Positions 56,617 to 64,000 of a stretch of DNA of 64,000 bases are shown here, piece by piece. This DNA comes from Fragilaria crotonensis. Lineage: Eukaryota > Bacillariophyta > Fragilariophyceae > Fragilariales > Fragilariaceae. A program made the translations under genes and the position numbers. How positions within the stretch are numbered: position 1 is the stretch's first letter; every line of letters begins with the position of its first letter. The stretch lies in contig JAKSYS010000147.1 of the NCBI GenBank assembly GCA_022925895.1, positions 41,668 to 105,667 of the forward strand. The letters are read 5' to 3'. The notes beneath the pieces are model-generated. The model had not been told where the DNA came from. It searched no databases and worked only from the letters and a program-made list of their open reading frames with translations.

Positions 56617-57715
56617 TTCTTCGAGTTTCTCTGCGACCGTGTCTCTGCACACTTCTTCGTCTATCTTCTCTCGATACTCGCAAAGCTTCTACTTAGGTCG
56701 AGTCGTTCCACGCTCGTCAAACGATTCTCTTGAAAGGAGGGAGTTGCTTCCGTTGTAGATACTACTTTCTATTAAGCGGTCTCGCGTCTTCTCGTCTCAC
56801 CCTAGGCCTTTGTCTGTGTGTGTGTGTGGCGAAGTCACTCACACTGACTTTGCAATTGCGGTTTCGTATGCCGTGCACTGTGGACCGTGGACGGCTTTCA
56901 TTAAAATATATACTCGAGTATATGGAAAATCTCTTTTACCCCAAAACATCTCGCATAGCCGGCGATAGGCAGAAAAGTCAGAATCGAGGCGTTGAGAATT
57001 GTGGGACTCAGGCGAGCTCGTTGTACCATGCTGCAGTACTCGGAGTACCAGGTACCATCTAATAGTAGTACCTGGTGGTACTAACTCGATCTAGCTATAA
57101 GTACAGTACAAATGCAGCTGTACTGCATGGTTGCGTTCACTTCGTCCCAACGGGAATACTCATGCAATACCTGGTATTCAGTACTGAGTAATACATGATT
57201 GCAAGATGTCCCTATTCGAGCCGATCGAGCTTTTAAAATAAATCGACTATCTGAAATTAAAGCTTATCACACTCCTGTTCCTCTAAGTAAAAGAATTTAA
57301 AAAGACGTCCGGACACGTGGCAATACTTGGTTCTTGGTATATTGATATGGAAGCGCTCAAACAACGGGACATCTAGTCAGGGCTCTGACCGGACATGCGA
57401 CCTGCGCCTACATGCGGGATCGCGTACGTGCCACAGTACTAAATGTAACCGTAGCAGTACATACTAGACCGTATTGAGTACCGCCAGTCTCCAGTCTCCG
57501 GTCTCCAGTGGCCCTGGTTTACCGGTGAGTGCTATGAGACATACGCTCATCAATCGTTTCTCCTTCACGGTTCACGGGTGCTCGAGGGATGCCTACGTTC
57601 TCGTTGGACCGAATCGCAAAAGTAGTTGATTGGCAGTCGTTCATCATTCATCATTTTCCTGACCTTGCCGCGCAATTGAGATTCAATTTGACTTTCACTT
57701 TGTGACATTGCCGTC
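56617..57715. other. Intergenic
   Basis: Divergent region between the NDR kinase and the aminopeptidase. It contains a (TG)n tract at 56813-56828 and GTAC-rich sequence at 57025-57190 and 57430-57485. No gene is supported. Confidence 0.4.
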
Positions 57716-59320
57716 ATGAGGACTTGGCTGACAGTTGCTGTAGTCCTAGCTAACCTAAGGCCCCTTGTTAGTTTCGCTCCTACAAAAACAACTTGGACCT
57801 TCGATGCAGCCAGCTCAAACATGCCGTGGACGACAATGGTAGATACCCAGCTCACAGTGGTACCCGCTTCCATTCTCGCTGACTATGACCTCCTGGTATT
57901 GGTCGTTCCCAACAATTCAAGCAAAATTGACGACACCCGAAACGTCACTGCCTCGAATGAATTGGATGGAGTGATTGTATCCATGTTGGAAGGAAAAGTC
58001 AAGTCGGTGGTTCGAATACTCAATGGAACCGCAATGAAGCGCTTCCTACTGGTGGAACTTCCTGAAGATGAAAGTGATGATGGCGCCTTGGGGCGCAAGG
58101 TGGCTGACTCGGTTCTAGCAGCCTTGAACTCGGAAAAGGGCGTGACATCTTGTGGGGTTATCTTGTCAGAAAGGTGCAACTCGACCTCATTCTTTTCCGA
58201 ATGCTCCTCCACTATTTTGTCAGGGCTGTACAATGACAAAAGATTCAAGGGAAAGGTAGACGACGATGCCAAATCAGTCGAGACAATAGAGTTCATAAGC
58301 AATGGTTCGTCCATAGACAACCAAATGGCATCCGATGCAGTCCGTCACGGTTCAATCTTGGCTAGAGGAGTTTATCTGGCCAAAGATATTGTAAACGCAC
58401 CTCACAATTCCCTCAATTCTCACGGCCTTGTGACTGTCGCCAAGACTGTCGCGGCACAGAGTGGAGGACGACTTTCGTGTCAAGTCTTGGAAACTGCGGA
58501 CTGCGAGAAACGTGGCATGGGCGCGTTTTGGGAGTTGCACGTGGTTCCGAAACTGCTCGAAGCTGATTCACCTCACCTATAGGCCCAGACAGCGAGGTAG
58601 CAAGAGTAATCCGTTGAAAAGCTTGGCGTCGTGGAAAGGATTGCTCTTTGATACAGGTGGATATAGCATCAAAACGGCGATGATGGAATTGATGAAGTTC
58701 GACTGCGGCGGAGCGGCTGCCGTTTTAGGAGCCGCGTGTGCCGTTGCCGCCTTACAACCCGAAGGTATTGAGGTTCACTTTGTGATTGCCGCCTGTGAAA
58801 ATATGATAAACAGGCGAGCCGTTGTTCCAGGCGATGTCTTGACGGCTGCCAACGGAATAACAATCGAAGTTGTCAACACTGATGCCGAAGGCCGTCTGAC
58901 AATGGCCGATGCACTCGTCTACATTGATAAGGAGGTTGGTTGTGACACGATCATTGAGCTCTCGACACGGCAGGATCCTGCATCGGTGCACTAGGAACTG
59001 CCATGTCAGGTGTTTGGACTGACGATGACGGCTTGCTAGATGCATTGCTGTCGGCGGCCCAGGCCTCGGGCGAAAAGTTGTGGCACATGCCGCTCGAGAA
59101 ATCCTATAATGAAGAGATCAAGTCCAAGATAGCTGACTTGAAAAACGTTGGCGGACGCTATGCTGGAGCCATCACTGCTGCCCTGTTTCTTACAAATTTT
59201 GTTGAGGACAAACCTTTTGCCCATATCGACATGGCAGGGCCTGTGTGGAGTGCAAAGACTGGCGCAACTGGTTGGGGCACAAAGTTGGTCATTGAATGGG
59301 TCTGTCGCAATGGTATATGA
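57716..59320 (+). CDS. LAP: M17 leucyl aminopeptidase with signal/plastid-type N-terminus, about three frame breaks
   Basis: The first frame (57716-58582) begins [25 protein letters not shown], a signal peptide with an ASAFAP-like SFAP. It includes the M17 N-terminal domain and [19 protein letters not shown]...CEKRGMGAF. The second frame (to 58994) holds the catalytic core: [45 protein letters not shown] and [16 protein letters not shown]. The metal- and substrate-binding Lys, Asp, Glu and Arg positions are all present. The third frame (to 59320) gives [12 protein letters not shown] and [21 protein letters not shown]. Frame changes are needed at the T4 run 58526-58529 (so that LGVARGSE follows GMGAF), near 58563, and near 58968. 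The intact active site favours assembly indels over decay. M17 enzymes trim N-terminal residues from peptides using two metal ions. Confidence 0.8.
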
Positions 59321-59436
59321 GAGTTTTGGGTCTGAAATTTTGCAGGCTACATTACTAGCAATTTTTGAACAACTTCAAAATAGTCCTCACTAGCTGGCTG
59401 GACTTCTTTTCGCTTCATCATCGGAAAGTCAGGATT

Positions 59437-61159
59437 TTAGGCGGATTCAGCGACTCCTGAGAATGAAGGGCGCTGCCACGGCTCCGCAGAGTTTTTCAAT
59501 TCACCGCCCCACAGGTTACTGGAAAGTTGCATCAACGGAGATCCTTCGCGTGCAGGTTTGGTTCGTCCAAACTTGTATTTGCATTCTTCCAACTCGTGAA
59601 CAAACTGGTCAATCTTTGGTCTTGTTACATTTGGCATTACCACCACGTGCGCAATGTCTTCCTCGCAGGCGAGCTGCCAACGCTTGACGAGTGCGTCATC
59701 AAGGGTCGCTCCAAGACGACAGTGGTGCTGAGGTCGTTGAGACGGCATCAAACCTATCGATGTGATCTTTTCTTCCAAGTATCGGGCTGTGTTCATGCAT
59801 TGCCTGACGAGTGTTGATTGAGTGATTAGGATCCATTCAGATTACCACAAAAATGTGTCAACTTACAGTACATCTTCCTTGATTCCAGCAATAGACTTCT
59901 TCAGAATACCACATGTAGAGAGCGCTTTGGCCGTTTCGAGGCCCATTATCGTCGTATCAACACTATTAAGATAGTCAATGCGCTCTTCTACCTTTCTCAC
60001 ATGCTCCTTGCGACTCAGAGCGATCCCACAAGGCATGGGACATCCCAACATCTTGTGTCCACTGACTGTGATGCTGTCAATATTCTTGCGAAACGAAATT
60101 TCTGGCGCATTATCCAAAGGCATCATCATCGCGAACAAGGCTCCGTCGCAGTGAATGTAGTAGCGATCTCGTGGAATCTCCAGATCTTGGAGGATCTGCA
60201 AGATACGGTCCAGATTATCGACGGCTCCCTTCACAGTGGTTCCGATATTCACATTGATAATTGCAGGCTTATCGCGATTGAGCGCAAGCTCTTGCGCAAA
60301 GTGTCGTAATCGATTTCTCCCATTGGTAAAGTAGAAATCGAACGGCAGTCCATGCGATAGTACCGGGCTGCTTTAAAAACGCTGTAATGGGATTCTCTGC
60401 TGGCGTACAGAATGCCATCCGGGTAGCACTCACGAGCCAGCAAAATACCGTGAAGATTTCCTTCGGTTCCACAGGTCGTGACATACCCCCATGTTTCATC
60501 GGGTGTTGCCTTGAATAAGTGAGCGAAGAAATCAATGACGGCACACTCGAATTGTCGACTGTGAACTCCGTAATTCGATGGGACGAACGGGTCACCCAGA
60601 TTATTGATGGAGTAACGCATAAAATGGTAGCATTCTTCATGATTGTACATAAGATTGTAGGGATATCCAAAGTGGACACTAGACCTTCGCTGCAACAGTT
60701 GATCATACGCTCCTAAAATCTCCGTCTCCGTCGGTAAAGAAGCTCGAACTGACTCATCAACAGGGATCTTCACAGCTTCCTTCGATAACTTATATTGATC
60801 TTTTGGCGACAGAGGGTCACAAATGGCCCCACCTGCACCCCACGCATCAAATACAGCCCAAGGTGATGGCGTTCCCACTTTGAGGCATTGTCATGAAAGA
60901 AATCATTGCTCTCCTCGTCGTCATCTACCGGAATCCTCAAGAACGCTGCCGAAGACTTGAAGCGATTTGAATGATCTTTGTTGCTGAACCATCGCTTGGG
61001 ACAAGCTCGTGCACATACACGTTTCGCAAAGGACCGTGACAATGCAATAGGGATCATCGGTTCGTTGTTGCGTTGACAATGGAGGTGAGTTTGATGGTGG
61101 TTGGCAATAATCGGCAGTTTGGCCCCTGCGTCACAGGGACTATTTAGCTGTCGACCCAT
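59437..61159 (-). CDS. Group II PLP-dependent decarboxylase (serine/histidine decarboxylase family), about six frame breaks
   Basis: The N-terminus looks like an organelle presequence ([25 protein letters not shown]). The core reads [42 protein letters not shown] (in pieces), [67 protein letters not shown] and [17 protein letters not shown], including the PLP-binding Lys. A 63-bp intron (59804-59866, GTAAGT...GTCAG) joins IKEDVL to [12 protein letters not shown], and the end is [19 protein letters not shown]. Single-base changes are needed near 60880 (A run), 60290, 59942, 59903, 59750 and 59712. The last four form two close pairs that leave and restore the frame. The family makes ethanolamine or histamine from serine or histidine; which substrate is used here is not certain. 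Confidence 0.8.
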
Positions 61160-61921
61160 AGAATAGGCCTTGCAGGCGTTTCCTGTGTCACGAGTTCCTT
61201 TGACTGAAAGCAGTGGGGAAATTGAATCGGAGTGATTCGAATGCGAACTCCATCAATCCTATGCGACACTTCGACAGTTTTCCGACATCATATTCATGAA
61301 AACATCATCAGATAACCAACAAAGAATATGTCTACATGTGACAATGGTTGACTTGCTCGTTCTATTGATAAAACGATAAGTGGTCGCATACTGACAACAG
61401 TGTAGCCTGGGCGCCACCTTCGATGCTGATTCTGCCATTATTTTACATGACACCAAATCGCAATATACGTGACCTTAGATTCATCCATCAAACACGACTG
61501 TAAACAAGTTCGGTATATCACGGGTCGCAGAATCTTGCATGGGAAGAATGCTTCACCACTGAAAATTGATAATGCAGCTTGTATCACATACCATCAGTTG
61601 TAGTAAGCGAGTCGTCAACATTTGACAGGGGCTGTTTGTCCATAGCAACCCACCTCGATTCATGCATTCACATGACTTTCTGCATTCTTAATGCAAAGCA
61701 CAAATGACATCGTGGTACTCCGGTTGAATTTCATGAGCAGATTATCAAAGTCACTCTCATTGGCATGATTTTTTTACAACACATACAGTACTTTCATGGA
61801 CATGTTTTCTTGCTGTATCATTGGAATTGCCAGGAGTGATTGGATGAGCAAAGTTATCTTGAAAAGATGTGGCATGTGTTACAGAACTGCAATGGTGCGA
61901 ATGGAGGCACTCCCGGCAACA
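61160..61921. other. Intergenic
   Basis: Upstream of the decarboxylase and downstream of the RCC1 gene. It is AT-rich, with no supported gene. Confidence 0.4.
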
Positions 61922-63178
61922 TCACATTTTGATTTCAAATACTCGGCGTTTTCTCTTTCGAGTGCCTATCACATGAGCACCGCCGGCGGCTACTATGCAT
62001 TCTCCAATTCCATCCAACTGTGGAGAAGCGACAATTCTAGCTCCAGTCGACAAAAAAGCGGAGTAAGGAGTCCTGGTCATTCCCAGTTCCAAGATTACCA
62101 TGCTCGTTCCAACCACATCCATAGATCATGCCACTCTCGTCCACCCACATCGTCGACTCCGCGCCGCGAAAATGAGTGTATCAAAGGCAATCCTTTCGCC
62201 AACTGGGTTGGCGATGCGACTATGTCTGAAATGCCGAGACCCAACTGCCCCTTATCATTGCGTCCCCAACCAAAGAATAGAACCTTGCCGCATTCGTTCC
62301 GATTGGCTAGAACACAATGCGACCATCCGCATTCAATATCAAGAAATCCTGGGCATTCTTTTCCGAGGAAACCGTCTACCAATTGAGCTGACTGGCACAT
62401 CGTTCCGGTCGTCGAACAGCCTAGTTGTCCATACTTATTGTCACCCATCGTCCACACTCGGCCTCGCTCGTCAACGACAACGGTGTGCCGTCGACCGCAG
62501 GCAACTCTAACAAGGGCGCTACCATCAGGAAGCTTCAAGGACTGGGCGGTGCTTGCCGAAACGATTGCATCCGAATGTGATGAGAGAGCCGTCTGACGTT
62601 ATGCCTGCGGAATGAAAGAGACCTGCAGCAATGTCGATAAAGCGAGTTCCCGGATACAGGGCAATTAACAGAGTCATCAGTGTGTCCTCAGGGCACCGAC
62701 TTGACCGCACTATTGGATCCAAAGGAATGCAGACCCCAGTAGTCTTTTCAATGACAAGGGTGTGCGAAAATCCCAACGCCATTTTCTCCACAGGAATGTC
62801 CAACTTGGGAATGATGGGAAGAGGGTCAATTCCATTACCATGATGATCCACATCAACGCGACCCAATTGTCCATGTTCGTTCCATCCCCAAAGAAATAGC
62901 TCCCCTGATTCTGTAAGTAAGGCACTATGACCACCACCAGCGCCTATGGATTTCACGTTATCATCGGATTCAACTTCAGTGCAGAGGACAATCTCCTTCA
63001 TTTCGCGTGCGTCTTCTCCGTTATTGACAAGGCATGCATTGTTTGAATCTGATTCCAATAGAAGTTGATTGTATTGGTTCGAACCACAACCAGAAAGGAA
63101 ATATAGTTGTTGGCGTTGAAGGCCCTTCGCCATTGCTGCCAACAAGCTCGTTTCTGTGTCACCGTGGAATTCGTTCAT
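61922..63178 (-). CDS. RCC1-repeat protein, several frame breaks, possibly fused to the upstream ChaC domain
   Basis: Beta-propeller repeats are readable in successive frames. The first runs to 62525: YFLSGCGSNQYNQLLLES, GGGHSALLTESGELFLWGWNEHGQLGR, GFSHTLVIEKTTG, AAGLFHSAGITSDGSLITFGCNRFG. The next runs to 62095: VACGRRHTVVVDERGRVWTMGDNKYGQLGCS, CGWSHCVLANRNECGKVLFFGWGRNDKGQLGLG. Further pieces give YGCGWNEHGNLGTGNDQDS and VAAGGAHVIGTRKRKRRVFEIKM. Frame changes are needed near 62550, 62160 and 62080. RCC1 propellers serve as exchange factors for small GTPases or as protein-binding platforms. The first ATG at 63178 overlaps the end of the ChaC frame (ATGA overlap). No promoter space exists between them, so one fused gene is likely. 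Confidence 0.7.
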
Positions 63179-63963
63179 GCATTAGTAGCGACGTTTGGAT
63201 CTGACATGAATCGATCAAGATTGAATAGGTAGTCATCATTTCTCCCTGAAGGACCGATCGCTACAGACATGACGGCTGCTGCCATTGGTAAATCAAGGAG
63301 AGCTCTTTCCCAAAAGGCTGGATTTTCAGGCGTACCACGATACAGCAAGGCCTTGACAGCTTTTCCAGTATCGTACTCGATCACCTCCACCACATCACGT
63401 GCATATCCCTACGGAAAAATTAGATATTGAAGAAAGGAAGGTTCCAAGCAAATGGAAGCAACACTCCTTTCTCTCGAAAATCCAGCTCAGCCAAGCATGC
63501 TTCCACTTGTTCTGGAGGAATTGTATACACCACACCCTCAGTCATGCTGGGCTTTTCTTCACCATTAGGCGATTGACGATGACTCGCGATCAGCGACCTC
63601 ATCATCAGTCAGTAACGTGCAGACAATACCCGGAAAATTCGGAACGCCCGATGATCAGTACTCTTTTGTAACATCGCTTGTAGCCAATTGCTCTACCCAA
63701 CTTCGCGGTCACGCCCTCGTTGGCAATGCACCATCTCCTGGACCCCAACAGAGGCCATAACCGAAGATGCGCAGAGTATCTTGACTCAAATACTCGTCCA
63801 CGGCCTCTTCGTTGTGACTGGGAACCCCACCGCCGACGTATATTTGCTGAATGGGATCCCATACGGCTCCCGTGGGTTGAGTTGCGGATGACATTTTGGT
63901 AACAGGGCGAAGCGCAATTGTAGTGGCAGCAGTGACGAAGACAGTGCAAAACAGAAGTTTCAT
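63175..63963 (-). CDS. ChaC-type gamma-glutamylcyclotransferase with signal peptide, frame breaks
   Basis: The ATG at 63963 starts a signal peptide (MKLLFCTVFVTAATTIALRP). The ChaC signature follows: RIFGYGLCWGPGDG, then in other frames AIGYKRCYK, STDHR, PNFPGIVCTLLTDDE, TEGVVYTIPPEQVEACLAELDFREKG (the catalytic Glu region). After a 56-bp intron (63409-63464, GTGTTG...CGTAG) comes GYARDVVEVIEYD, YRGTPENPAFW and SVAIGPSGRNDDYLFNLDRFM. ChaC enzymes cleave glutathione to 5-oxoproline and Cys-Gly. FGYGLCW lacks the usual Ser of FGYGSLxW. Frame changes near 63720, 63660 and 63640 break the first exon. The frame ends at 63175, where the RCC1 frame begins. Confidence 0.75.
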
Positions 63964-64000
63964 TAGCTGGATAGACCACCAATGTGATGCTTTGGATCGT

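Noticed and set aside
61796-62386. 196-codon plus-strand ORF
   Set aside because: Antisense shadow of the RCC1 repeats, whose minus-strand motifs are unambiguous.
1196-63963. Programmed ribosomal frameshifting as an explanation for the many frame breaks
   Set aside because: Shifts occur in both directions, share no slippery sequence, fall in unrelated genes and often sit at simple homopolymers. Assembly indels explain them better.
1-64000. tRNA or rRNA genes
   Set aside because: I looked for cloverleaf and conserved T-loop patterns in the intergenic stretches by eye and found none convincing. A covariance-model scan would be decisive.

Overview
The window looks like nuclear DNA of a diatom, probably a pennate one. 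This is inferred from three kinds of evidence. Several proteins begin with a signal peptide followed by an ASAFAP-like plastid-targeting motif (Alb3 at 48809, the small thylakoid-type protein at 43500, the aminopeptidase at 57716, the WW-phosphatase at 8383). Introns are short GT-AG introns of about 55-90 bp. Genes are packed on both strands as single-copy housekeeping genes. I cannot name the species.

Layout. 0-8.4 kb: F-box/kinase gene, the TFIIH subunit Ssl1 with a 100-bp tandem duplication at its 3' end, SGT1, and a WW-PP2C phosphatase. 8.4-17 kb: repeat-rich zone with a degenerate GGGTAAAGGTAA array, a double-SET protein, a MITE-like element (12813-13769) and a 2829-bp hAT transposon (14058-16886) with perfect terminal repeats, an 8-bp target duplication and a decayed transposase. 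17-25 kb: a SAP-like repeat protein, the spliceosomal helicase Aquarius, and complex I subunit NDUFA12. 25-43 kb: a spliced SGNH-like type II membrane protein, a REX4-like exonuclease with altered catalytic residues, U2AF large subunit, kinetochore SPC25, a lipase maturation factor, and a myosin. 43-57 kb: a small plastid protein, cytochrome c1 with an in-frame TAG just before its conserved tail, CMC2, Alb3, an unknown membrane protein, a GH2 glycosidase and an NDR kinase. 57-64 kb: leucyl aminopeptidase, a group II decarboxylase, and adjoining RCC1 and ChaC genes that may be a single fusion.

No operon-like logic is visible. Themes recur: splicing (Aquarius, U2AF2), respiration (NDUFA12, cytochrome c1, CMC2), plastid biogenesis (Alb3, small thylakoid protein), and mitosis or cytoskeleton (SPC25, myosin, NDR). 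Neighbours are often convergent with very short gaps (36-142 bp), and SPC25 and the lipase maturation factor share a 230-bp divergent promoter.

Data quality matters here. Nine loci (eight host genes and the hAT transposase) carry single-base frame breaks, many at short homopolymers and with catalytic residues kept. These breaks cluster at 0-22 kb and especially 57.7-64 kb, whereas 23-52.7 kb is almost clean. This suggests uneven assembly accuracy more than gene death, although the transposase is probably truly decayed.
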